Of a stretch of DNA of 35,981 nucleotides, positions 24,040-32,287 are shown in pieces (within the stretch, counting starts at the first letter, position 1; each line of letters starts with the position of its first letter). The notes under the pieces were generated by a model. It was not told where the DNA came from. It saw nothing but the letters and a program-made list of their open reading frames with translations, and searched no databases. This DNA comes from Oceanobacillus salinisoli (lineage in GTDB: Bacteria > Bacillota > Bacilli > Bacillales > Amphibacillaceae). Position numbers and translations under genes: made by a program. The DNA is taken from the NCBI RefSeq assembly GCF_009733865.1, contig NZ_WOFB01000040.1, positions 1 through 35,981 on the forward strand. Reading direction: 5' to 3'.

Positions 24040-24668
24040 ATCATTTGTTTGGTGCAAATTGCGGCTACATCTTTTTGGTCATGTGTAACCAATATCGATG
24101 TCATGTCAGCCTTTTGCAATATTTCACGCAAATCATGGCGAATCTCATCCTTTAAATCTGTATCTAAATTACTGAAGGGCTCATCCATCAGAAGGACATT
24201 TGGCCGTGGTGCCAGTGCTCTAGCCAATGCCACCCGCTGCTGTTGTCCCCCACTTAGTTCATGTGGATACCGCTTTTTATAATCCTGCATCTGAACCAAT
24301 TCCAGCATTTCTTCCAGATCACTCTTCCTTTTATCTCTTGGTAAGCCTGAAAGTCCAAACATAATATTATCCTTTACTGTCATGTGCGGAAATAAAGCAT
24401 AATCCTGAAAAACCATACCGACACCACGGTCTTCAGGCTGGATGAACATACGGTCGTCCACTACCCGTCTCCCAGCAATGGTAATACTCCCGGATGACGG
24501 CATTTCCAACCCAGCAATCAGGCGAAGAAGAGTACTTTTTCCACTTCCACTTGGCCCGAGGATACCGACTACTTCTCCTTTTTTAATTGAAAGTGAAAAT
24601 CGATCGATAATTGGCTCATCATTACGAGAAAAAGAAAAAGATAGCTCCTGAATATCGACAATATTCAT
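24012..24668 (-). CDS. iron ABC transporter ATPase, truncated by a repeat
   Basis: The 218-residue protein is an ATP-binding subunit of a ferric-iron-type ABC importer (FbpC class). All catalytic motifs are present: Walker A GPSGSGKST (38-46), Q-loop FQDY (87-90), signature LSGGQQQR (138-145), Walker B VLLMDEP (158-164) and the switch His in THDQ (196). Full FbpC proteins have about 340-350 residues with a C-terminal TOBE regulatory region. Here the chain leaves the family after THDQKDVAAI, and the last eight residues, VPVTSRSM, and the TAG stop are encoded by the end of a dispersed repeat. The ATG overlaps the permease stop (ATGA). It may still hydrolyse ATP, but lacks the regulatory part and some of the last core strands. 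Confidence 0.88.
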   Translation of the reverse strand: MNIVDIQELSFSFSRNDEPIIDRFSLSIKKGEVVGILGPSGSGKSTLLRLIAGLEMPSSGSITIAGRRVVDDRMFIQPEDRGVGMVFQDYALFPHMTVKDNIMFGLSGLPRDKRKSDLEEMLELVQMQDYKKRYPHELSGGQQQRVALARALAPRPNVLLMDEPFSNLDTDLKDEIRHDLREILQKADMTSILVTHDQKDVAAICTKQMMVPVTSRSM

Positions 24669-26311
24669 TCTTTCACCCTCCTGTCCAGCAGTTGTACTAC
24701 GATTACAGATAGAACACTCACAGCAATAATTATTAAGGAAGGGATGGCAGCCTCGTAAATCCGCTCATCATTCGCATACTGGTATGTCTTGGTTGCCAGT
24801 GTTTCAAAATTGAACGGACGAAGCAAAAGAGCAAGTGGTAATTCCTTAAAAATTTCTATGAAAGTGAGTAAAAATCCACTGAGAAGTGCGCCTTTTAGTA
24901 ATGGCAACTCTACTTTAAAGAAAGTTGTCGTTTTACCATGCCCCAGCATTCTGGAAGATTCTGTATAGCGATTCCCTACTTTTTCAAACCCAACTTCCAT
25001 TGCATTGTAGCCCATTGCCATGTACCGAATAACATACCCAACAACGAGCATGACAAGAGACAAGCTTAATATCAAAGGTGCCTCACCAAGTTCCATCCAT
25101 TCATAGACTGGGGCAAGCCAACCGTCCAATAAAATAAATAATGCCAATACACCAATAGCAATGATTGCCCCGGGAATGGAATATCCCGCCGTTACGATTT
25201 TTGACAAAATATATGAAAAGGTGGATGGTGAACGTGTAACATTTGCTATGATAGTTGAAAATACTAGAATAATAGCCGTTGCAATGACTGCAATGTATAC
25301 GGTTTGATACAGCAGCTCAAAAAATTGGCTGTCCCAAATAGTATGAAAAGTCATTCCAGCCCAAGCAAGCAGCTGGATAACAGGAATAAAAAATCCGATC
25401 GATACAATCGTACCACAGACTAAACTGGCAGCTACTGCTTTTCCACCTTTTAACCGGACCGGAACAATGGACCTTGATTGTCTTGGCAGATGATACCGCC
25501 GGCGTTTTCGCAACAGTCTTTCTATGAAAACCAATCCTACAATCATAATCATTAGCCATGAAGCAAGTCTCATGGCAGAATCCACATCATACATCCCAAA
25601 CCAGGTTTGAAATATCGCAGTTGTAAAGGTATGAACACCGAAATAACTTGTTACACCATAATCGCTCAGCACTTCATACACAACCAGGACTACCCCGCCA
25701 ATTATGGCAGGTCTTGATAACGGCAGGATGATTTTAAAAAATATCGGCACTGGCTTCTGTCCAAGCATTCGCGCATTTTCAATGTAGGCAGCACTTTGTT
25801 TTTCCAAAAAGGCAAGTGTAATTAAATACACATAAGGATATAGAAAAAACGTAAAAATAAAGATTGAGCCACTTACAGATGTCAACGTCAGCAGTTCAGA
25901 ATTTATATGTATATCCAATTGATTACGAAGCGTCGACTGAACGACTCCCGTATAACTGAGCATATTTCGGTAAGTATATGCTGCAATATATGGCGGTATT
26001 GCTAATGGGAAAATTAAGGTGAAGCGAAAGAACCGTTTAAACGGGAAGTCATACGAAGCAATTAACCAGGCTAATAACACACCAATAAATGCCGTTAATA
26101 ATCCTGTTACAGTTACAAGAATGATCGTATTTACGGTATAGGTTTGCAGCAGGTACTGACGAATATGAATCCAATTTTCATTTGGTGATTGAAAAAGTGA
26201 CAGAAATACATAGAGAATAGGGAGCAGGATAACCCCTGCTCCCACCATGCTAATCAACCACCAGCCGTTACATTCTTTTTGAAAATAACGCCTCGCTTTA
26301 TCAAGCTCCAT
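24665..26311 (-). CDS. ferric iron ABC transporter permease (fused two-domain, FbpB-like)
   Basis: A 548-residue inner membrane permease with two copies of the binding-protein-dependent transport domain, as in FbpB/SfuB. Each half has about six helices; the EAA loops are seen as YIENARMLGQKPVPIFFKII (near 175) and YTESSRMLGHGKTTTFFKVE (near 440), which contact the ATPase. The ATG follows directly on the stop of the binding protein gene (TAAATG), and the end overlaps the ATPase start by four bases, so the three genes are translationally coupled. Confidence 0.93.
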   Translation of the reverse strand: MELDKARRYFQKECNGWWLISMVGAGVILLPILYVFLSLFQSPNENWIHIRQYLLQTYTVNTIILVTVTGLLTAFIGVLLAWLIASYDFPFKRFFRFTLIFPLAIPPYIAAYTYRNMLSYTGVVQSTLRNQLDIHINSELLTLTSVSGSIFIFTFFLYPYVYLITLAFLEKQSAAYIENARMLGQKPVPIFFKIILPLSRPAIIGGVVLVVYEVLSDYGVTSYFGVHTFTTAIFQTWFGMYDVDSAMRLASWLMIMIVGLVFIERLLRKRRRYHLPRQSRSIVPVRLKGGKAVAASLVCGTIVSIGFFIPVIQLLAWAGMTFHTIWDSQFFELLYQTVYIAVIATAIILVFSTIIANVTRSPSTFSYILSKIVTAGYSIPGAIIAIGVLALFILLDGWLAPVYEWMELGEAPLILSLSLVMLVVGYVIRYMAMGYNAMEVGFEKVGNRYTESSRMLGHGKTTTFFKVELPLLKGALLSGFLLTFIEIFKELPLALLLRPFNFETLATKTYQYANDERIYEAAIPSLIIIAVSVLSVIVVQLLDRRVKE

Positions 26312-27436
26312 TTACTGCCAGCCTACTTTGTTAGAAATTTCAATAGCTTTTTGATTATGTTCTAACAACGCATCCCAGCTTATTTCCTGTGGTTTAAATT
26401 CTCCCCATGACTGAAGGAGTTCAGGCCACTCGGCATCTGGGTTTACCGGGTACTCATAATTTTGCGATGTAATAAATTCCTGAATGTCAGCACTCGTTAT
26501 ATATTCAATAAGTTGAATGGCATTTTCCGTATTTGGACTATGCTTCGTTAAACCGATACCACTAATATTAATATGTGTACCTGTCGTATCCTGGTTCGGG
26601 AAGAAAACGCCTAACTGGTCAGCAACATCGACTTCTTCTTGATTTTCAGAGTTGGCCATTAAACCTACATAATACGTATTCATAATTCCAACGTCCCCTG
26701 TACCAGCGGCGATTGCCTTCGCTTGGTCACGGTCACCACCATCTGGATTGCGTGCAAAATTATTCACGATTCCTTCTGCCCATGCCTCTACTTCCTCTTC
26801 ACCATTTAATTCAATTAATGAAGCCAGTAGTGACTGGTTATATAAACTTGTGGAAGAGCGAATTAATAATTTGTCTTCCCACTGCTCACTTGCTAAATCC
26901 TCATAAGTTGATAATTCTTCTGGAGAAACACGATCTTTTGCATAAACAATTACTCGTGCCCGTGTACTCATTCCTACCCAATTATTATCTTCATCGCGGT
27001 ATAATTCTGGTACATTTTCCTCGATGGCATCTGATTGTATCGGCTGCAAAATATCCTCTTGTTTGGCATGTGCCAAAACGCCTCCATCGACGGTAATGAA
27101 TAAATCTGCTGGACTGCTTTCGCCTTCACGCTTGATTCGCTCAATCAGTTCAGGAGCATCACCTTTAACGACATTCACCTTAATTCCTGTTTCATCCGTG
27201 AAGCGTTCATACACCTTGTCATCCACTTCATAGTGACGGGCTGTATAAATATTCACTTCTCCCTCGCCTTCCTGAGATGCATCAGTAGCTGCATCCTCTG
27301 ACGATTGCTCCGTCTCTGCACTGTCATCTGTACTCTCAGATGAACCTGAAGTACTTTCACTATTTCCACAAGCTGTTAGAAACACCGCAAGAAATAGGGT
27401 TGTACAAATGAAAAGAAAAATCTTGGAATTCCGCAT
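26312..27436 (-). CDS. ferric iron ABC transporter substrate-binding lipoprotein
   Basis: A 374-residue lipoprotein of the FutA/FbpA/IdiA class. The start is the ATG at 27436 (MRNSKIFLFICTTLF), with TAGGAGGAG 5 nt upstream. The signal peptide ends in the lipobox LTAC (Cys near residue 23), followed by a Ser/Thr/Glu/Asp linker of about 40 residues. The mature part begins VNIYTARHYEVDDKVYERFT and contains LFITVDGGVLAHAKQEDILQ (in parts), WVGMSTRARVIVYAKD, NTYYVGLM and TGTHINISGIGLTKHSPN. The YYV(G) tyrosines and the early HYE match the iron-ligand regions of the family. It is the first gene of an operon under a Fur box, supporting ferric iron as substrate. Confidence 0.93.
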   Translation of the reverse strand: MRNSKIFLFICTTLFLAVFLTACGNSESTSGSSESTDDSAETEQSSEDAATDASQEGEGEVNIYTARHYEVDDKVYERFTDETGIKVNVVKGDAPELIERIKREGESSPADLFITVDGGVLAHAKQEDILQPIQSDAIEENVPELYRDEDNNWVGMSTRARVIVYAKDRVSPEELSTYEDLASEQWEDKLLIRSSTSLYNQSLLASLIELNGEEEVEAWAEGIVNNFARNPDGGDRDQAKAIAAGTGDVGIMNTYYVGLMANSENQEEVDVADQLGVFFPNQDTTGTHINISGIGLTKHSPNTENAIQLIEYITSADIQEFITSQNYEYPVNPDAEWPELLQSWGEFKPQEISWDALLEHNQKAIEISNKVGWQ

Positions 27437-27465
27437 GTTATCTCCTCCTATATGTAATTTGTAAT

Positions 27466-27480
27466 TGATAATGATTATCA
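27466..27480. promoter_or_regulatory. Fur box
   Basis: TGATAATGATTATCA is a perfect match to the 7-1-7 Fur box of bacilli (TGATAATNATTATCA). It lies 19 bp downstream of the -10 box and 30 bp before the first start codon of the iron operon, so binding would block transcription. Confidence 0.92.
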
Positions 27481-27498
27481 ATATCGATTATATTATCC

Positions 27499-27526
27499 AT
27501 TTTATAGCAATAAAGAGTTTTGTCAA
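27499..27526 (-). promoter_or_regulatory. sigma-A promoter of the iron operon
   Basis: On the minus strand TTGACA (27521-27526), 16 nt, then TAAAAT (27499-27504). Confidence 0.75.
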
Positions 27527-27548
27527 TAGTTTTTTTAGGCGCCTTTTA

Positions 27549-27719
27549 GGTGCCTGTCACTTCCCGGTTTTTGTTGAAAATTGTCGAATTGCATCCAGCA
27601 AAAAATACTGAGTCCCACCCATTCAATAGATGAAACCCAGCATTTTGATCATTTAAAACCCATATAGACAACACAACGTGTCGACAAATTTCTACATATT
27701 TCAGGAAGTGACAGGCACC
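27549..27719. repeat. REP-like inverted element, family A, copy 7 (paired)
   Basis: GGTGCCTGTCACTTCCCGG and AGGAAGTGACAGGCACC enclose about 130 bp with a weak hairpin (CTGGGT/ACTCAG on the minus strand, followed by TTTTTT). It lies between the amidase gene end and the iron promoter, ending ten bases before the amidase stop codon. Confidence 0.85.
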
Positions 27720-27729
27720 AATTGGCACC

Positions 27730-28812
27730 TTAACTCGTAAATAGGGCTTCGGCTGTGTTTTTCCCGAATATGCCGTCAACACTAAGTCCTGAATCTCTTT
27801 GGAATTGTCTTACTGCATTTTCTGTGCCACTGCCAAAGATCCCATCAACCCCATTTGTATTATAGCCTTTACATGTTAGAGTTGCTTGGATGATCCAAGT
27901 AATATTACCTCTGCTCCCTCTAGAGACTGTAACCGTAGCCCTTTTTGTTCTCGGGCCAAAAATGCCGTCTACCGTCAAACCAGCATTAAACTGCTTATTC
28001 AACTCTGTTTGATAGCCTCTTACAAGTGCCCTTTGTGTATTTGGACCATATATATTATCTACTTTTATATTTGTGTTGTACCGTTTATTTAATGTCGCTT
28101 GAATATTCGCAACATCACCGGCATTATCGCTTCCAGCAGAAGTGACGACTTCAGATTTCACTTCACTTTTTGGTGCAGCTGATACCTTCGTTGCCTGTTC
28201 TGTTGTACCATTATTGTTATTGCCACTTCCTCCGCTTCTCTTCAATCCTGCATACTCCGCAACAGCCTGGGCTGTGTACCTCCCTGCATTTTGGAGTACT
28301 TGATCATTTCGAAGCTTTTCAATGTCAATTCGAGAATCCATAAACCCGCCCTCAGTCAAAACGGCAGGCATATTCGTATTTTTAATAAGATATAAGTGAC
28401 TTCCATCTTTAATTCCTCGGTCACGCAATCCATATGCCCTTAGCATTGCATCATGGACGAATTCTGCCAATCTTTTTCCTTCAGAGGATCCTTTATAATA
28501 GTAAGTTTCTGTTCCTGTCCAGTTCCCAAAACTTCCTGTGTAGGCATTATGGTGAAACGAAATATAAATATCTCCACCCCATCGATTTGCCTCATTTACT
28601 CTATTCCTTAGTGGAACATCTTCTAATCCACCGGTAGTATCGTCATCATCTACACGGAGTATTTGAACGTCGTCATACTTGCTTAGTTCTGCAACAAAGG
28701 CATCTGCAACTTTGTCATTAAAATTCCATTCAAATTCCCCTTCAGGAGTTCGTTTTCCTGGAGTGGAACCTCCACCTCCATGTCCTGCTCCAACTACAAC
28801 TTTAAAAGCCAT
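27730..28812 (-). CDS. N-acetylmuramoyl-L-alanine amidase with two peptidoglycan-binding domains
   Basis: A 360-residue cell-wall hydrolase. The Amidase_3 domain covers about 1-185: VVVGAGHGGGG (zinc His), GDIYISFHHNAY with the second metal site, ETYYYKGS, and VLTEGGFMDSRIDIEKL with the catalytic Glu. A Ser/Asn/Lys linker (about 192-230) leads to two PG_binding_1 repeats, with VDNIYGPNTQRALVRGYQ and VDGIFGPRTKRATV, then VDGIFGSGTENAVRQFQRD and VDGIFGKNTAEALF. There is no signal peptide; it begins MAFKVVVGAGHG. This points to a role in mother-cell lysis, as for CwlC, or a phage-derived endolysin; no phage gene is nearby. GGAGGG lies 7 nt upstream. Confidence 0.92.
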   Translation of the reverse strand: MAFKVVVGAGHGGGGSTPGKRTPEGEFEWNFNDKVADAFVAELSKYDDVQILRVDDDDTTGGLEDVPLRNRVNEANRWGGDIYISFHHNAYTGSFGNWTGTETYYYKGSSEGKRLAEFVHDAMLRAYGLRDRGIKDGSHLYLIKNTNMPAVLTEGGFMDSRIDIEKLRNDQVLQNAGRYTAQAVAEYAGLKRSGGSGNNNNGTTEQATKVSAAPKSEVKSEVVTSAGSDNAGDVANIQATLNKRYNTNIKVDNIYGPNTQRALVRGYQTELNKQFNAGLTVDGIFGPRTKRATVTVSRGSRGNITWIIQATLTCKGYNTNGVDGIFGSGTENAVRQFQRDSGLSVDGIFGKNTAEALFTS

Positions 28813-28904
28813 AAAGATTCCCTCCTATACTCCCTATATTACGCATAAACCCATATTCTGTTTGGGCTAAAATCCGAATCACCTTGTCCGTCTGTTTTTT
28901 TTAT

Positions 28905-28941
28905 TTAAAAAAAGCGCAGGACTCACAACTCCCTGCGCTTT
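28905..28941 (-). terminator. terminator of the GNAT gene
   Basis: On the minus strand AAAGCGCAGG pairs with CCTGCGCTTT, followed by a run of T. It lies 6 nt after the stop. Confidence 0.9.
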
Positions 28942-28946
28942 CATAC

Positions 28947-29474
28947 TTATTGATTTTCTATCCAAAAACGCTTCACAATGTTGCCGTCATCCTCTACAAA
29001 ATCCGAATCTTCCACACCGCCATTTTTCATAATTACTTTTAGAGAACCTGTATTTGTTTTATCACAAACTACTAATACATGACCAATCCCAAGATTTCTT
29101 GCTTTCTCAAGGGATAAGGTCAATAACTTCGTGGCATATCCCTTTCTCCTTTCAGAAGGACGAATGCCATAACCAATATGGCCTCCTGAACGTAACAATG
29201 GACCAGTTAACTGATGCCGTATATTCACAACTCCAAGCACTCTCTTCTCTTCATTGACCAGCCAATACGTAGAATCGGGCACCCAGCCATCTGGAAGATT
29301 AATACCCTTTTCATTATCCTCTAAAAATGCCACCATTTTATTAAAGTCAGACGGATCTCTTTGAATGACCCACGGTATCATTTCTTCCCCACTTTTCACC
29401 CATTCCTGATAAAAAGAAAGATATTCCTTCTGTAAATCCATTGTTGGTTGAACTAAACAAAGCACGTTCTCCAC
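28947..29474 (-). CDS. GNAT family N-acetyltransferase
   Basis: A 175-residue GNAT protein. GGHIGYGIRPSERRKGYATK at about 97-116 is the acetyl-CoA site (R-R-K-G-Y-A), preceded by RVLGVVNIRHQL, and GHVLVVCDKTNTGSLKVIMK at about 131-150 is motif B. The FWIENQ end is typical of the group annotated as RimJ/AAC-like. The acceptor is unknown. The frame opens with a GTG at 29474; another GTG at 29465 with GGGTGGAG close upstream is an alternative start. It stands alone. Confidence 0.88.
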   Translation of the reverse strand: MENVLCLVQPTMDLQKEYLSFYQEWVKSGEEMIPWVIQRDPSDFNKMVAFLEDNEKGINLPDGWVPDSTYWLVNEEKRVLGVVNIRHQLTGPLLRSGGHIGYGIRPSERRKGYATKLLTLSLEKARNLGIGHVLVVCDKTNTGSLKVIMKNGGVEDSDFVEDDGNIVKRFWIENQ

Positions 29475-29873
29475 CCTTTCCCATCTATTATTCCCATTTA
29501 GTACTTTCCAATTGGTACCATATCCTTGAGAAAATCAAACGAAAGAATGTCACCTTATAGATATGGATCCTTCTCCCAAAGTTTAACCCATACCTCCAAA
29601 CTCCACGTAGAAAGGGAAATAACAGAGTAGTATTTTCCCTGTTTCCCGATTCCAATTGATTATCCGTAACTTTAGTGATTTCGATTACTTCTTATTCGAC
29701 TCTTCCAATATATTTAAAGGCGCATCCCCCTTAGAAATGCGCCCGGGTGTTGAAAACCTTTTTCATATGTTAATTCCAATTTATATATCATCGCCAACGG
29801 ACTGGCTAGTGAATTCAAGAAGGTATCTTTGATGAGGGAAGTTTATTAAATATAAGGTTCTTTTAACAACCCT
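29475..29873. other. gene-free gap
   Basis: I see no recognisable gene or gene remnant. A perfect inverted pair GGCGCAT/ATGCGCC (29719-29743) forms a small hairpin with a short T-rich tail on the minus strand; it is too far (about 130 bp) from the STAS gene end to be a sure terminator. Confidence 0.4.
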
Positions 29874-30239
29874 TTATTCGAACCCTTCATTTTCCAAAAC
29901 ATATTCCTCAAATGCCTGTTTTAAATTTCGTTTAGTTGCAACATGTTTCAATGAAATCCCTAAATCGACCATCGTATGTACAACTTCCACTTTCATACCA
30001 GTTAAGATGGCATCACACCCCAGTAGCTTTAGCCCACTGATAATATTTCCCAAATGCTTAATGACAAACGTGTCCATATAATCAACACCAGATAAATCGA
30101 TAACGAAATGATTGACCTTCGTCTTTGAAACAAAATCCAAAGCCCTCTGCTGAATACGCTTTGCCCGATAAGTGTCCATGGTTCCCACAATTGGCAAAAT
30201 TGCTATGGAATCAGTTAAAGGAATAACAGGGGTTGTCAA
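29874..30239 (-). pseudogene. STAS-domain part of a split RsbR-type stressosome gene
   Basis: This 121-codon frame encodes a STAS domain: TTPVIPLTDSIAILPIVGTM, DTYRAKRIQQRALDFV, HFVIDLSGVDYMDTFVIKHL, GCDAILTGMKVEVVHTMVDL. The pattern ELxTPVIPL...LPIVGTMDTxRA...DxxGVxxxDT is that of RsbR stressosome proteins, including the two Thr positions phosphorylated by RsbT in B. subtilis (GTMDT and DYMDT). The TTG at 30239 has no ribosome site. The open frame continues upstream through IITNQRSTIEEL, the RsbR linker helix, into the gene at 30266-30820. It is thus the second half of one gene broken by a one-base frameshift, not a separate gene. Confidence 0.82.
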
Positions 30240-30265
30240 CTCTTCAATGGTAGACCGCTGATTAG

Positions 30266-30820
30266 TTATGATTTTTGTTGATAAACATCATAACTTTTAA
30301 TAAATTGCCTTAAATAGACATTAAAAAAACGAGTTGTTTCCTTTTGCAATTGGAAAAATCTCTGCACATCAAATTCCTGTTTTTCATAATAAAAGGATAG
30401 AAATTCCCAATATACTTCTGTAAATGCGTCAAACCAGTCAATTTTCAACGTGACGTCTATTCCGCTTTTTGCCCATAGTTCCCCTTGTTTATCTGCTAAC
30501 TGAGTAATCCCTTTAGCATCGCTCTTATGAATAAATTCAATCAGTTTGTACGATAAATCATACAAATAATCATATTCAAATTCTTCATTTTCAACTACAT
30601 TTATAAATTCTTGCACTTTTGAACCTAACATTTTCTTATATTTCTTTTTGTTTGTTAATAAAAAAACCTCCTTAAAACTTTTCCCTTCATCCAAATCCAA
30701 CTTCATGATGACTCTACTCCATTCGTATATAAGTATATTCCATTGTGATTGGTTTAAACCATGATCTATCCTTTCTTGTTCAAAACCATATATATGGTCT
30801 CTTGAATTTATTTCATACAT
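30266..30820 (-). pseudogene. N-terminal part of the split RsbR-type gene
   Basis: The 184-codon frame encodes a helical domain with spacing and end (RFFQLQKETTRFFNVYLRQF, IKSYDVYQQ) like the non-haem globin sensor of RsbR paralogues. It stops after QQKS. One extra A in the run CAACAAAAATC would turn the end into QQKIITNQRSTIEEL and join it to the STAS domain. RsbR paralogues build the cytosolic stressosome that controls sigma-B or another output. The break may be a real mutation, a homopolymer sequencing error, or a slippage site. The ATG has no Shine-Dalgarno site; a TATAAT box ends six bases before it. No rsbS or rsbT is present in this window. Confidence 0.75.
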
Positions 30821-30831
30821 CGAACATTATA

Positions 30832-31200
30832 ACAAATATTATTACAAAGAGCCTCTATAATAGGCATTATTATTAAATTATCCCAACTTTCACTAAAATC
30901 TTCCCCAACCACTAAAAGATCAAGTTTAAATAATCTCCTGTCTCGTTCAGCCTTTTCCTGTGAACATTGATCAGTTAATTCAGTTACTGAGCTTGTCGCA
31001 TTGATTGCCCCTTTTTCCGTTTTTAGTCACATTATTCCTCAATTTTCCAAATGATTCTTCTTGAATTCATAGTTATTCCCTCATGGTATCGGTGTTAACT
31101 TTGGAGTTATGTATATCTCTTCCGAATTAGAAGGTATGGAAGCACTCTTCACATGCAAATCTTCCTAATCATTCATTTTTATTTAGGATTTTAGCCCCAA
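30832..31200. other. gap with one unexplained open frame
   Basis: On the minus strand a frame of about 70 codons without a start runs from about 31020 to 30810 (with ELTDQCSQEKAERDRR and LLVVGEDFSESWDNL). I do not recognise it. It might be a gene tail left in front of the rsbR gene. Nothing else is seen. Confidence 0.25.
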
Positions 31201-31259
31201 TCTTCTCCTGATTGCATATACTGATTATTAATTATTTAATAAAAAAGGAGAGAACAGCT

Positions 31260-31697
31260 TTGGAAACCAGACAGAATGCGATGGTTGAATTACCAGCTCC
31301 ATCTCAATGGGGAATACACACGAATTTGGCGAACAGACCACTTGTCATGGGTACACTAAGTATTGACACTGTTACAGACCGTACATTCAGTGGCACAGTT
31401 AATTTTCACGGTACACCACTTGATATCACAGGAGAATGGAATGAATCCACTCGGGAAATTTCCTTTGATACTCCATATGCTACATTCTCAGGGAATTTAT
31501 CCATATTTGACGATCCTTCCATTGGGATTCGGCACTTTATTCTGAGAGGATCCTTTTTGATGAAACCACCATCCATCCAGGCAGGGGCAACTGGAGACTG
31601 GATTGCAACAACCAGTACAGAACTTACCGGTCCCCCTATTACTAATGGTGGCTTACCTCCTGTTGGTGCCTTTACAACGACAGATCTACTATTTTAA
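31260..31697 (+). CDS. unrecognised 145-residue protein, probably beta-rich
   Basis: I do not recognise this family. The likely start is the TTG at 31260, with AAAGGAG 9 nt upstream; an ATG eight codons later lacks such a site. The chain alternates short polar and hydrophobic stretches typical of a beta sandwich or barrel: FSGTVNFHGTPLDITGEWNE, REISFDTPYATFSGNLSIFD, IRHFILRGSFLMKPPSIQAG, GDWIATTSTELTGPP. The repeated 'F-S-G-x-(V/L)' and G-D-W-I-A motifs suggest one compact domain. There is no signal peptide or membrane helix. A strong terminator follows. It stands at the start of a region rich in sporulation genes, so a spore role is possible but unproven. Confidence 0.78.
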   Translation: METRQNAMVELPAPSQWGIHTNLANRPLVMGTLSIDTVTDRTFSGTVNFHGTPLDITGEWNESTREISFDTPYATFSGNLSIFDDPSIGIRHFILRGSFLMKPPSIQAGATGDWIATTSTELTGPPITNGGLPPVGAFTTTDLLF

Positions 31698-31715
31698 TTT
31701 TACTTCTTTCTTACG

Positions 31716-31748
31716 AAAGAGATTAGGCCACGTCTAATCTCTTTTTTT
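31716..31748 (+). terminator. Rho-independent terminator
   Basis: AAAGAGATTAG pairs with CTAATCTCTTT around GCCACGT and a T run follows, 20 nt after the stop codon of the unrecognised gene. Confidence 0.9.
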
Positions 31749-31794
31749 ATGGCAGTTTTCTAAAAGAGGTTTGTTTTGACATTAAATTTACAAA

Positions 31795-31945
31795 CTGCGA
31801 AGTAAACGAGCGCAGAGTTGTTTTCAATCCTGGCAATCGCTTTTAGCAGGCAACGCTTCAGCCTCCTCGCGAAAAACCACCGCTGCGGGGTCTTTAGCCG
31901 TCCGCCGAAAGCGATGTATTTCCGTAGCGTTAGGCATTAGGTACA
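31795..31945. repeat. degenerate GC-rich Bacillaceae repeat
   Basis: On the minus strand it reads AAAGACCCCGCAGCGGTGG, GCGAGGAGGCTGAAGCGTTG, CCTGCTAAAAGCGATTGCC. The succession GAAGACCCCGCA...GAGGAGGCTGAAGC...GCGGAAAGCGA is one I recognise from dispersed intergenic repeats of bacilli. The copy is worn. Confidence 0.55.
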
Positions 31946-32260
31946 CCAACTTAGCATTCTAAAGTTAGTCTGGAGTGTATATCAACTGCGGACACATGTA
32001 AAAACTTACAAAAAAGGCCTTCTTCTTAAAATAATTCTCTCATTTAGGTCAACACTACTCATTCATAACTTCTATCACCTGATTGTAATCTACTTCTTCT
32101 AGCATTTAGGATATTCAGCCAAGTGCTGCTCATTCCGTTTTGAACACGGGTTCCATATTATGGAAATAATGTGAATCTCTTTGAAATCAGTTTATATATT
32201 AAATACAGTGGGAATATGACATATAAAGAGATTAAAAGCGGGAATGAAAGTTTTAATATA
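31946..32260. other. gap before sda
   Basis: No gene or strong structure is seen. The sequence just upstream of sda is AT-rich with several possible -10 boxes; I cannot pick one. Confidence 0.35.
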
Positions 32261-32287
32261 AAAAACCAAACGGCTGGGGGTAACTAA

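Noticed and set aside
27546..27782. 78-codon minus-strand frame over the amidase end
   Set aside because: It overlaps the true amidase frame and the family A repeat, and lacks a ribosome site.
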